A DNA stretch of 53,423 nucleotides from 1-14-2-50-31-20 sp964617555. Lineage in GTDB: Bacteria; Bacteroidota; Ignavibacteria; Ignavibacteriales; Melioribacteraceae. The DNA is taken from NCBI GenBank assembly GCA_964617555.1, contig CAZTYP010000098.1, forward strand, positions 1-53,423. Reading direction: 5' to 3'. Within the stretch, counting starts at the first letter, position 1. Every line of letters begins with the position of its first letter. Below the pieces are notes generated by a model. That model had not been told where the DNA came from, made no database searches, and saw only the letters and a list, made by a program, of their open reading frames with translations. This document shows positions 9,563-17,783 of this stretch, piece after piece. The position numbers were made by a program, and so were the translations under genes.

Positions 9563-9588
9563 AAAAAAGGGGCGTATTTCAGCCCCTT
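9563..9588 (-). terminator. Rho-independent terminator inside the glucan operon
   Basis: On the minus strand, AAGGGGC (9588-9582) pairs with GCCCCTT (9573-9567) around an 8-nt loop and is followed by T6 (9568-9563). It sits 22 nt after the beta-helix gene and about 30 nt before the cellobiose phosphorylase ATG. It probably separates high expression of the surface genes from lower expression of the cytoplasmic genes. Confidence 0.8.
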
Positions 9589-9610
9589 AACTTGTAACCA
9601 AAAAGATTTA

Positions 9611-11290
9611 TTATTTAAGCAACATCATCTTTTTGCTTGCGGAATAATTACCGGCAGAAATTTTATAAATATAAACACCAGACGGTAAGTTTGCGGCATT
9701 AAAGTTTACATTGTGAACTCCCGCACCAATCATTTTATTATTTACCAAAGTGGCAACTTCTTCGCCAAGAATATTGAACACTTTTAAAGAAACAACGGAT
9801 TGTTTTGGTAAATTAAAACTAATTACGGTTGAAGGGTTGAACGGATTAGGATAGTTTTGGCTTAAGCTATACTCTTCCGGAATTGATATAATTGCATTAT
9901 CATCAACATCGGTAATCCATTCGTCTTTTTTGTCAGGGAACCAATTCAAGTCACCGATTGGAAATCCGTCAGTACCTCCTGTATATGCCGCATCTGTAGT
10001 AGCATAAGATAAATCTTCAATGCTTTTAATTGGCCAGTAAACTCTCCAGACATATCCTTGGGTCGGACGATCGGGATAATTTCCCCAATTGTTTTCTTTT
10101 TCCGTACCGTCTCTGTCGCCTTCCATATATTTAACCATTGCATCCGTTACCTCTTCGGGGAATTTGGTAAAGTGTGGTTCGCTATTAATATTATCCTTTT
10201 CAATTAATCCTGGCCAAGTTGCATCATCGTCGAACATAGCTTGAGATCTTGAATTTAAGAACGGTTCGGCATGCACGGAGTCGCGAGAATTCCAATAAGC
10301 TTGAACTTTTGAATCGTAGAACCAGCAGTTGTTTGTTAACTGAACATTTCTTTCGGATTCAACAATACCAAGTGAATCCACACCAATTGTATCTATTCCG
10401 AAAATACCGAAAACCAAACCGTCCGGATCTTGGTTAGCGGCATCTGCATCGGTTTCACCGTAAGAATGCCCGTTATAGAATAAATTATTTGTGAAAACGG
10501 CATTTGTTTGCCAATGCCATTGGAAAACAAATTTAACCGTATTGGCAATTGTATTGTGGTCAATACGTGCATAGTCAACAATGGTAAATCTATTGATATC
10601 TAAAAAGAAACTGTTTGAATTAACAAAAGTGTTATTAACCATAACAACCGTATCTACATGTGTAGCTTGGAAAAATCTTAAACCTCTTCCGTTGTATTTA
10701 CCGCCGGTTTTATGATTTAAATTTCTGAAATACGAGTTGGTAATAAAAGCACTGCAATCGGACACTTTAAAAAAGTGAATTGTTACAAAGTGGAACGAAT
10801 CGAAAACGCAATTATCGGAAATAAATTTTGTTTTCGGGGCAATAAATCTTACACATTCGCCGGTAAGAATATCGGTTGGTGTTGCACCTTTAAAATAGAT
10901 ATTACGGAATTCAACATCGTTTTTGGTTTTAAAGAATTGCCATATTCCGCTACCGTCTGCTTTTAATCCTGCTGAAACTACCGCCGGCTGAGTATCTGAA
11001 GGACCTTCTTCTCCGATAAGGCGTAAAGTAAATCCATCAATATTGATGGTACCGCTAAGCAAATAGTATTCGCCTCGTTTTAATTTGTAAACACGTCCGG
11101 CAGGAATTCCGCCATCGTTTTTATCGTCTTCGATAAATTTGTTCAAAGAACCGGTTGTATTTCCGTTATTGTTAACATAATCGGAAGGAACAACAACCGT
11201 GTCTTGTGCATCGGAAATTTGGGCAAACACGCTTGCAGCAAACAGCATAAGTGTTGCCATTGTAAAAAAGATGAATCGTTTGGTATTCAT
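9611..11290 (-). CDS. T9SS-secreted beta-helix protein (DUF5123/DUF4957-like) paired with the TonB receptor
   Basis: This 559-residue protein has a signal peptide ending SVFAQ. A right-handed beta-helix-like region with many N-F/I-x-N repeats (NNTFVNSNSFFLD, DHNTIANTV, FTNNLFYN) spans about 60-300. Near 440 is a segment AYTGGTDGFPIGDLNW that resembles the end of DUF5123-type proteins found in Bacteroidota polysaccharide loci. The last ~80 residues are a T9SS sorting domain (NYPNPFNPST ... LPSGVYIYKISAG). It is therefore likely surface-anchored. A strong AGGAGGT site precedes the ATG. It follows the TonB-dependent receptor by 65 nt and takes the position a SusD lipoprotein would hold. It could be a glycan-binding partner or a lyase; no pectate-lyase catalytic set is evident. 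Confidence 0.8.
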   Translation of the reverse strand: MNTKRFIFFTMATLMLFAASVFAQISDAQDTVVVPSDYVNNNGNTTGSLNKFIEDDKNDGGIPAGRVYKLKRGEYYLLSGTINIDGFTLRLIGEEGPSDTQPAVVSAGLKADGSGIWQFFKTKNDVEFRNIYFKGATPTDILTGECVRFIAPKTKFISDNCVFDSFHFVTIHFFKVSDCSAFITNSYFRNLNHKTGGKYNGRGLRFFQATHVDTVVMVNNTFVNSNSFFLDINRFTIVDYARIDHNTIANTVKFVFQWHWQTNAVFTNNLFYNGHSYGETDADAANQDPDGLVFGIFGIDTIGVDSLGIVESERNVQLTNNCWFYDSKVQAYWNSRDSVHAEPFLNSRSQAMFDDDATWPGLIEKDNINSEPHFTKFPEEVTDAMVKYMEGDRDGTEKENNWGNYPDRPTQGYVWRVYWPIKSIEDLSYATTDAAYTGGTDGFPIGDLNWFPDKKDEWITDVDDNAIISIPEEYSLSQNYPNPFNPSTVISFNLPKQSVVSLKVFNILGEEVATLVNNKMIGAGVHNVNFNAANLPSGVYIYKISAGNYSASKKMMLLK

Positions 11291-11317
11291 AATACCTCCT
11301 TAGATTGTTAAATAAAA

Positions 11318-11344
11318 ATGTCAAAAAAATTTTTTTTATGACAT
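11318..11344 (-). other. AT-rich hairpin between receptor and beta-helix genes
   Basis: ATGTCA (11318-11323) pairs with TGACAT (11339-11344), with an inner A-run against a T-run. The hairpin lies in the 65-nt gap between the receptor stop and the AGGAGG of the beta-helix gene. It lacks GC pairs, so it is more likely an mRNA-stability or processing element than a terminator. Confidence 0.4.
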
Positions 11345-11355
11345 ATTAATTAGCT

Positions 11356-14214
11356 TTATAAATTATATCTTAATCCCAAATCTATTGTGGCTCCGTAATG
11401 TTGCTCGCTTGTAGGGAAGTGAGGTCCGGCAACAATTGCTTTGTCGAATGTTCCGGTAATATTATTATAATTGAAGTATAATGTTAATCCTTTAACAGGG
11501 AGTTTTTGATTAAGCACTAAATCCCATCTCCAATAATCTTCAGTAAATCCACGTAATTCCGGTTGAGGATTGCTTTTTTTGAAAATGTTTGATTGAAACA
11601 AAAGGGAAACTCTTCCGGAAAATCCTTTATAATCGTATCCTAGCGAAACATTTACTATATCATCGGGTTGGTTGATTAATCTGTTTGTATAAAAGGTATC
11701 TATATTTGTTTGAACAAACGGAGGAACCTTTGTCGGATCAAATTTGGATTCAATGATTGTTTGCGGATACTGTGCTTCCGAAAAGATATGAGTATAGTTA
11801 ACATTCAATACTAATCCGTTTAACAAGCCGGGCAAATACCAAAAGTGGGTTTGCCATTCCGCTTCAATACCCCATAAATCCACATCATATTTATTATTAA
11901 TAAATGTTGTATGCGACATTCCTTTTAAATCATCCGGGAAGCCGAATTCTTCGGTATCAAGAATGGCTCTTTTACCGGTATAGAATATTAAATCTTTTAT
12001 CTTTTTCAAAAAACCGCCAACGGCAAATAATCCCACATAATTTTCAAAAACGGAAACGTTTAAATCAAAGTTTGTTGAGGTAGCCGGTTTAAGATAAGGA
12101 TTTCCCAAAGATACGTTGGTTTGTGTAACATTCCATTTGGGAACTATTTGTGCATAACTCGGACGTGTTAATGTATTGGTATATGCAAAACGAACATTCA
12201 TCCAATCTACCGGTTTGTATTTAATGTGTAAATTAGGCATCCAATATTCATTTTCTCTTACCATAGTTGTATCATGGTATTTATATTTTTCTTGTGCCAA
12301 ATAAACGGTTTCGTCCCCTCTGTTTGCAGTATATTCCGTTCTGTTTTTTTCGTATCGTAAACCGGGAATTACCGTTAATATCGGTCCAAAGTTAAACTCC
12401 ATAGATGCGTATCCTGCGGAATAATCTTCAAAGCCGGAGTAGTCATCTTTTATTGATTTCGGGTTATCCACCCAAACATTTCCGTGTGATTTTAATGTAT
12501 TCCAAACATCATCCAATAAATCGATGTTTAAACCATGAGTAATATTGTATTCTCCATCCAAGAAATTATCTACACTATAATCATCGTCAATAAACGGTTT
12601 CATGGGAACATTTAAGTCACCTTTATTCCAATAATCTTGCATCCACGGATAAGTTTCCAACAATAAATCTCGTTCTTCCTGACGCCCACCCCAATTGATA
12701 GGCATAAAGTCAACATTTTTATCATATTCTCTGCTTTTGTGTCTGTATTTACCACCGACTTTTATTTTCGAGCCAATATCATTAGTTATTGAGAAATCGT
12801 AAGTTAAGTTAAGAGCAACTGTTGTTTCGTTCTCCTTATTATAACTATTAATTTCTGTTATCTTTTGCATGAATGTATTATCCAAGTTATTTTTAGCCGT
12901 TTCGGGGGCATTGTGTGGGTCGCCGTACATATCAAGGTTTTTGTATGCGGCACCTTCTTCAAATGAATTTAACAACATATACGGAGTACTGTTTTCCGTG
13001 TAGGAGTTTGCAACAAGGGCATTCAATTTTAAAGCGCCAAAATCATAGTTGAATTCTAAAGAGTTTATTAAAATTGAAAGGGAATTATCGTTTTGGTTTG
13101 CTCCGAAACTGTGAACATTATTTTGTGCATTATGTTGCTCGGTATGTTTTTCGGTAGTATTATCAACCTTACTGCCGAAGTTTGAAAAGACAATACTTCC
13201 GTGAGTTAAGTCGTAGTCTAACACAAGAGTAGCACCGTAACGTTGTTTAATTCTATAAATATCTTGTAAATCCAACGAAGTAAAATAGACTTTTCTTAAA
13301 ATAAGATCGTCCATGGCATAGTTAGCACCGAATTCATGCGAACTTCTGTTGCGTCTTTCAACATCCAACTGAGCAAAAACGCCGAGTGAATTGTTGAAAA
13401 ATCTGTCACTTACTCCACCCATAATTTTATAATTATTAAGGGATTTATCTATTCCGTTATATCCGCCTTGTAAAAGAGCATCTAACTTAAAGCCTTTTGG
13501 AGCCTTCTTGATTTTAAAATTAACGGAACCGCCGAGTACATCGGCATCTTGGTCTGCCGTAACAGCTTTGGAAACCTCAATCCCTTCTAACATATACGGA
13601 GAAATCATGCTTAAATCACTACTTCTGTCCCCACTTCCGGATGCAGCCATACGAACACCATTTAAATTAATTGCATTATATTGCGGAGAAAGCCCACGAA
13701 TAACAACCTTATTCCCTTCACCACCGTTACGCAAAACCGAAACCCCCGGCAATCGCCCGATAGATTCGGCTGCATTTGCATCGGGTAATTCTCTAATTTT
13801 ATCGGCAGAAACAACATTCACAATTGAATTAGAGTTCATCTGTTCGTTAATTGCACTTAATTGTCCTTGTGCTTGAGCGGAAACAACAACTTCTTCGCCT
13901 TCAAAATTTTCAAAAGATAAAGCAACATTTAATTCTATTGTTCTGTTTTTAACAATTGTTACTTTTACGTTTTTAGTTTTGTACCCTACATAAGAAACCA
14001 CAACCGTTTGCTCACCTTCGGGAATATTTCTGATTAAATATTTCCCGTCAATATCCGTGGCGGAACCTATTGTTGTTCCCTTAATTACAACATTTGCAAA
14101 CGGAAGAGGGTCTCCGTTGTCAACCGCCGTAATTTTTCCCTTTAAGGACCCGGTGTTTTGAGCAAATAAAGGAAGGGAAATACAAAATAAAAAATAAAGG
14201 ATTTTTTTCATCAT
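11356..14214 (-). CDS. TonB-dependent outer-membrane receptor with carboxypeptidase-regulatory N-domain
   Basis: This 952-residue protein has a signal peptide (ends LPLFAQ), then a CarboxypepD_reg-like beta-sandwich at about 22-105 (GSLKGKITAVDNGDPLPFANV). The plug domain follows at about 125-235 (DANAAESIGRLPGVSVLRNG, VVIRGLSP, DQDADVLGGSVNFKIKKAP), then a 22-strand barrel ending in an aromatic strand (GLRYNL). The plug matches the TIGR01782/Xanthomonas-type sugar receptor subfamily better than canonical SusC, and no SusD follows. It should import oligosaccharides across the outer membrane using TonB-ExbBD energy. A TGTGCACGTGCACA palindrome lies 53-66 bp upstream of the start, so control by the adjacent LacI-type regulator is likely. 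Confidence 0.92.
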   Translation of the reverse strand: MMKKILYFLFCISLPLFAQNTGSLKGKITAVDNGDPLPFANVVIKGTTIGSATDIDGKYLIRNIPEGEQTVVVSYVGYKTKNVKVTIVKNRTIELNVALSFENFEGEEVVVSAQAQGQLSAINEQMNSNSIVNVVSADKIRELPDANAAESIGRLPGVSVLRNGGEGNKVVIRGLSPQYNAINLNGVRMAASGSGDRSSDLSMISPYMLEGIEVSKAVTADQDADVLGGSVNFKIKKAPKGFKLDALLQGGYNGIDKSLNNYKIMGGVSDRFFNNSLGVFAQLDVERRNRSSHEFGANYAMDDLILRKVYFTSLDLQDIYRIKQRYGATLVLDYDLTHGSIVFSNFGSKVDNTTEKHTEQHNAQNNVHSFGANQNDNSLSILINSLEFNYDFGALKLNALVANSYTENSTPYMLLNSFEEGAAYKNLDMYGDPHNAPETAKNNLDNTFMQKITEINSYNKENETTVALNLTYDFSITNDIGSKIKVGGKYRHKSREYDKNVDFMPINWGGRQEERDLLLETYPWMQDYWNKGDLNVPMKPFIDDDYSVDNFLDGEYNITHGLNIDLLDDVWNTLKSHGNVWVDNPKSIKDDYSGFEDYSAGYASMEFNFGPILTVIPGLRYEKNRTEYTANRGDETVYLAQEKYKYHDTTMVRENEYWMPNLHIKYKPVDWMNVRFAYTNTLTRPSYAQIVPKWNVTQTNVSLGNPYLKPATSTNFDLNVSVFENYVGLFAVGGFLKKIKDLIFYTGKRAILDTEEFGFPDDLKGMSHTTFINNKYDVDLWGIEAEWQTHFWYLPGLLNGLVLNVNYTHIFSEAQYPQTIIESKFDPTKVPPFVQTNIDTFYTNRLINQPDDIVNVSLGYDYKGFSGRVSLLFQSNIFKKSNPQPELRGFTEDYWRWDLVLNQKLPVKGLTLYFNYNNITGTFDKAIVAGPHFPTSEQHYGATIDLGLRYNL

Positions 14215-14266
14215 AGCTTCTCCGTGTTAGTTATTATTCCTAATGAATTTCCGTTCAAGGATTTTG

Positions 14267-14280
14267 TGTGCACGTGCACA
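14267..14280. promoter_or_regulatory. LacI-type operator copy 1 (TGTGCACGTGCACA)
   Basis: A perfect 14-bp palindrome with a central CG, the usual architecture of LacI/GalR operators. It lies 53 bp upstream of the receptor ATG and is identical to the copy at 15633-15646 beside the regulator gene. Confidence 0.85.
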
Positions 14281-14381
14281 TTTCAATTAAAAAAAAACGA
14301 ACTGATACAGCTTCGCCACGTGAATCACAAAATTCATACAAGAACTAAAAAACTACCCTTTAATAAAGGGGAACATGTGAT

Positions 14382-14409
14382 TTTACACAAGTAAATAACA
14401 GTTTTAACA
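14382..14409. repeat. 28-bp direct repeat, copy 1 (upstream of TonB receptor)
   Basis: The 28 bp starting TTTACACAAGTAAATAACAG and ending TTTTAACA recur exactly at 15726-15753 in the same orientation. The left part contains a TTTAC-N4-GTAAA dyad. It lies about 100 bp upstream of operator copy 1. It is probably a second regulatory site or part of a duplicated promoter. Confidence 0.8.
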
Positions 14410-14567
14410 TTTTTTAACAAAAAAACTATTTTTCTTACATCTGTCAATAGTTTGTTTTTCTCCGTTTTTCGAAGAAAACATGCATAGCTTATTAAGAAAT
14501 CTTTTGAAAGAAAAACATTATATTTTATCTATATATACAGAAAAAATACTTGTTAAAAAGTTTTCTT

Positions 14568-15614
14568 TTAATAATTATTATAAAATTCAACATTTTCTTT
14601 AATTAAAATATCCATTGGAGTAAATATTTCTTTCGGAACTTTTTCATTTAACACAATTTTTTTATATAGCGTATGTATTCCTCTGTATCCCATCAAATCG
14701 GAACGTTGGCTAATAAGAATATCAATTGTCCCGTCTTTAAGAAATTTTATATTATCTTCGGTAGGGTCAAATCCGATAATTTTTATTTTACTCCCTTTAC
14801 CTTCCTCTTTTACAATCTCCGCAACTTCACCAACACTGGCACTTGGGACAAATATTCCGTCTATTTTGTTATCATTTGTAATCAATTCTTTTGTACGTTG
14901 TTTAAATATTTCTTTATTTTCCCTTCTGTTTGCTCCTACAAGTTTAAGTTCAATATCACCAAAATTTTTCATGTATACAAGAAATCCTTCAACTCTGTTA
15001 TTTATGTTGTAGTTCTCGGGCAATTCTCTAATAACCACAATTTTTCCGGGTTTTTTATCGACAAACAGACTAAACAATCTTCCGGCTAACAAGCCGCTTT
15101 TTAACGGATTGGAACCAACATAACAGAGACTGTTTATACTCGGCAGCATCGATTCTATAACCACAATAGGAATATTAAAAACGTTATTCATTAAAAATTC
15201 GCGTGTTGCAGACCAAAGAACAGGGGCAACAACCAAGCCGTCAAGCGTATCAATTTCTTTCAATAATTTATTACAAGCGGTTTGAAAAGATTCTTCGGTA
15301 ATATTATTATATCTGTATGATTTTATTTTAACACGATACGATGCAAGTTCATCTTCGGCTTTTTTTATTCCGGAATAAGGCAAATCCCAATATTGAACAT
15401 TGTTTGAGGTATCCGGTAAAAGAACTCCGATTTGAAAAGTTTTTGAAAGAGACAGACCGCGAGCATAAATATTAGGTTTGTAATCTAACAAAGCCAGAAC
15501 TTCCTTAATCTTCTTTTCTTTATCAGAAGCAACTTTCCCCCTTTTGTGAATAACTCTATCGACTGTGCCTCTGGATACACCTGCTATTTTTGCTATTTCC
15601 GTTAAATTAATCAT
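14568..15614 (-). CDS. LacI/GalR-family transcriptional regulator of the glucan locus
   Basis: This 348-residue protein begins with a LacI helix-turn-helix (LTEIAKIAGVSRGTVDRVI, residues 4-22), then a hinge region (YKPNIYARGLSLSK). A periplasmic-binding-protein-like effector domain covers about 60-340 (IGVLLPD at 63-69, PVVVIES-type strands, GIFVPSASVGEVAE). The ligand is probably a sugar or disaccharide from the locus. The gene heads a minus-strand block and faces cmoA divergently. A perfect operator palindrome ends 19 bp before its ATG, consistent with autoregulation. The same palindrome precedes the TonB receptor gene. Whether it represses or activates cannot be read from the sequence. Confidence 0.92.
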   Translation of the reverse strand: MINLTEIAKIAGVSRGTVDRVIHKRGKVASDKEKKIKEVLALLDYKPNIYARGLSLSKTFQIGVLLPDTSNNVQYWDLPYSGIKKAEDELASYRVKIKSYRYNNITEESFQTACNKLLKEIDTLDGLVVAPVLWSATREFLMNNVFNIPIVVIESMLPSINSLCYVGSNPLKSGLLAGRLFSLFVDKKPGKIVVIRELPENYNINNRVEGFLVYMKNFGDIELKLVGANRRENKEIFKQRTKELITNDNKIDGIFVPSASVGEVAEIVKEEGKGSKIKIIGFDPTEDNIKFLKDGTIDILISQRSDLMGYRGIHTLYKKIVLNEKVPKEIFTPMDILIKENVEFYNNY

Positions 15615-15632
15615 CTACGATATACAAAGTTT

Positions 15633-15646
15633 TGTGCACGTGCACA
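15633..15646. promoter_or_regulatory. LacI-type operator copy 2 (TGTGCACGTGCACA)
   Basis: Identical to copy 1. It lies 19-32 bp upstream of the lacI ATG, where bound regulator would block transcription initiation; this suggests negative autoregulation. Confidence 0.85.
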
Positions 15647-15725
15647 TTAATTGTTTAAAAAGAAATCGCTTTTGCGATTACATAATTTGCCGTTGAAATG
15701 AAATTAGTTTAATGGAAACTGAGAA

Positions 15726-15753
15726 TTTACACAAGTAAATAACAGTTTTAACA
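15726..15753. repeat. 28-bp direct repeat, copy 2 (upstream of lacI)
   Basis: Exact copy of 14382-14409 in the same orientation, 80 bp upstream of operator copy 2. Its end overlaps a perfect inverted repeat (15746-15772) that copy 1 lacks. Confidence 0.8.
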
Positions 15754-15772
15754 ATTTAAATAATTGTTAAAA
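15746..15772. repeat. Perfect inverted repeat upstream of lacI
   Basis: TTTTAACAATT (15746-15756) and AATTGTTAAAA (15762-15772) are exact reverse complements with a 5-nt spacer. The AT-rich 11-bp arms suggest a protein-binding dyad rather than a terminator. Confidence 0.6.
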
Positions 15773-16079
15773 AGCAGGTTTTTATAAAAAAAACAAGGTT
15801 ATATTTATAAATTAACTATGAGCTCTTTTACCTTTAACAACATATTTTTTATCTGTTTTCTTTATAATGATATTGTTACACATGCACAATTAACCGTCAT
15901 ATCGGCAACTCTTTTCATGTTTGTTCAGGCAATCGCTTTAATTGGGTGATAATGAAAATTTTTTTTTTAATATTTTTTTATTAAACAGATAAAATATTTG
16001 TTTTACCGCTTTTTCATATTATATTTTAATTAAATTTAAAAAAGCAATTTAAATTTATTACTATAAATTCGTGATATTT

Positions 16080-16808
16080 ATGAAAACAAAAGATAATGTG
16101 TTTGCAGACCCGCTTTACAACATCGTTGATTTCCGTTTTGACGATAAAGTGGCAAATGTTTTTGAAGATATGCTTAAACGGTCTATTCCGGGTTACAGTA
16201 CAATAATTTCCGCCGTGGGAATGTTTACAAAAATATATGCCTCACCTAACAGCAACTATTACGATTTGGGTTCATCTCTCGGGGCCTCGGCTTTAGCTAT
16301 GCGAAGAAATATTAATAAACCCGACTGTAAAGTTATTGCCATTGACAATTCCGAAGCTATGGTTAACCGTTCAAAAAAGATTATTGCTGCGGATAATTCA
16401 CATACACCAATTGAAATCCATTGTAATGATATAAGAAATTTCGAAATAAAAAACGCTGCGGTTGTTGTACTTAATTATACACTTCAATTTATTGCTCCAA
16501 AATACAGAGATAAAATAATATCCGATATTTTTAACGGATTAAAAAAGGGTGGAATTTTAATTTTATCAGAAAAAATTGTTTTTGAAGATGCGGAACTAAA
16601 TAAACGACAAATTGAAAGATATCACAACTTTAAACGATTGAACGGTTACAGTGATTTTGAAATAAGTAAAAAGAAAGATGCTTTGGAAAATGTATTAATT
16701 CCTGAAACAATTGAAACACATAAAAAACGGCTTTTTAATGCAGGTTTTAAACTTGCCGATATTTGGCATCAAACATTTAACTTTATATCCATTGTGGCGG
16801 AAAAATGA
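16080..16808 (+). CDS. cmoA: Carboxy-S-adenosyl-L-methionine synthase CmoA
   Basis: This enzyme makes carboxy-SAM from SAM and prephenate, the donor for wobble uridine modification (cmo5U34) in tRNA. The 242-residue product aligns with E. coli CmoA throughout: DDKVANVFEDMLKRSIPGYSTII, DLGSSLGASALAMRRNI, VIAIDNSEAMV, VVVLNYTLQFI, GGILILSEKIVFED, YHNFKRLNGYS and ETHKKRLFNAGF. A GTG at 16071 is also in frame, but the ATG at 16080 matches the E. coli start and is preferred. The stop overlaps the cmoB ATG by 4 nt, so the two are translationally coupled. Confidence 0.93.
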   Translation: MKTKDNVFADPLYNIVDFRFDDKVANVFEDMLKRSIPGYSTIISAVGMFTKIYASPNSNYYDLGSSLGASALAMRRNINKPDCKVIAIDNSEAMVNRSKKIIAADNSHTPIEIHCNDIRNFEIKNAAVVVLNYTLQFIAPKYRDKIISDIFNGLKKGGILILSEKIVFEDAELNKRQIERYHNFKRLNGYSDFEISKKKDALENVLIPETIETHKKRLFNAGFKLADIWHQTFNFISIVAEK

Positions 16809-17773
16809 TTGATTATACCGGCTTTTTTGAATACATAAACGGAAATAAACTCGGTAAATATTCAAACTATTTTAAGCGAAAATTTAACGATGCTTTCGTT
16901 ATCAACAGCGATACCGAGAAATGGAAGAAAGCAATAGAAAATTTACCCCCTCTTTTTTCCGCAAAATCGGATTTTAATCAAAGTGCAATAACAATAGGCA
17001 CCCCCGAAGACTCTTCACAAAAAGAACGAAAAGAATTGCGAAAACAGTTAATGCAACTTCATCCGTGGAGAAAAGGTCCGTATAATATTTTCGGAGTCTT
17101 TATTGATTCGGAATGGCGGAGCGATTGGAAATGGGATAGATTAAAAAACCACATTTCTCCGCTAAAAGATAAAAAGATTTTAGACGTGGGAAGCGGAAAC
17201 GGATATCATTGTTGGAGAATGCTTGGCGCCGGAGCAAGAAACGTTATCGGCATAGACCCCTATATGATGAGTATTTATCAATTTATGGCAATAAATACAT
17301 TTGTTAAAAGCAATAAACTATGGCTGTTACCCATGCGATTGGAAGAGATGCCCAAACAAACAAAATTTTTCGATACCGTTTTTTCGATGGGTGTTTTATA
17401 TCACCGTCGTTCTCCGTTCGATCATCTGTATGAATTGCGAGACGCTTTACACAACGACGGAGAACTGATATTGGAAACATTAATCATTAACGGAAAACAG
17501 GGCGAAACCCTTGTGCCTGTTGGCAGATATGCACAAATGAGAAACATCTGGTTTATTCCCTCTGCTCTTACTTTAGAGTTATGGCTAAAAAAAAGCGGAT
17601 TTAAAAATATCAGATTAATCAACGTAACCGAAACAACTACACAAGAACAACGAAAAACAGAATGGATGACTTTCGATTCGTTAAGCGATTTTCTTTCTCC
17701 GACAAACCCAAACAAAACCGTTGAAGGATATCCCGCCCCAAAACGCGCAATCTTTATTGCAAATGCTCAATAA
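16805..17773 (+). CDS. cmoB: tRNA U34 carboxymethyltransferase CmoB
   Basis: This 322-residue enzyme transfers the carboxymethyl group from carboxy-SAM to 5-hydroxyuridine-34 of tRNA. Typical CmoB blocks are present: HPWRKGPYNIFGVFIDSEWRSDWKWDR upstream of the Rossmann motif (split here as HPWRKGPY and SEWRSDWKWDR), ILDVGSGNGYHCWRMLGAGA as the SAM-binding loop, GIDPYMMSIYQF, FSMGVLYHRRSPFDHL, and SDFLSPTNPNKTVEGYPAP at the end. Length matches the family (about 320). It overlaps cmoA by ATGA and converges on a small lipoprotein gene 10 nt downstream. Confidence 0.94.
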   Translation: MIDYTGFFEYINGNKLGKYSNYFKRKFNDAFVINSDTEKWKKAIENLPPLFSAKSDFNQSAITIGTPEDSSQKERKELRKQLMQLHPWRKGPYNIFGVFIDSEWRSDWKWDRLKNHISPLKDKKILDVGSGNGYHCWRMLGAGARNVIGIDPYMMSIYQFMAINTFVKSNKLWLLPMRLEEMPKQTKFFDTVFSMGVLYHRRSPFDHLYELRDALHNDGELILETLIINGKQGETLVPVGRYAQMRNIWFIPSALTLELWLKKSGFKNIRLINVTETTTQEQRKTEWMTFDSLSDFLSPTNPNKTVEGYPAPKRAIFIANAQ

Positions 17774-17783
17774 TTTTTTTTAC

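Larger units (their letters stand above)
14215..14567. other. Control region upstream of the TonB receptor
   Basis: This 353-bp non-coding stretch holds the operator palindrome at 14267-14280, a CACGTG half-like core at 14317-14322, and the 28-bp repeated element at 14382-14409. The part nearest lacI (14440-14567) is very AT-rich, with an imperfect TTTTTCGAAGAAAA dyad near 14464. I see no convincing lacI terminator or small gene. Confidence 0.7.
15615..16070. other. Divergent control region between lacI and cmoA
   Basis: This 456-bp gene-free region contains operator copy 2 (15633-15646), the second 28-bp repeat (15726-15753) and a perfect inverted repeat (15746-15772). A possible degenerate operator half (ATGCACAA) lies near 15882. 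Oligo-T runs fill 15958-15980. A 43-codon ORF near 15818 has no ribosome site and is not called. Confidence 0.65.

Noticed and set aside
15817..15950. A 43-codon hydrophobic ORF in the lacI-cmoA gap
   Set aside because: No ribosome site and it lies in a region dominated by regulatory repeats; no family resemblance.
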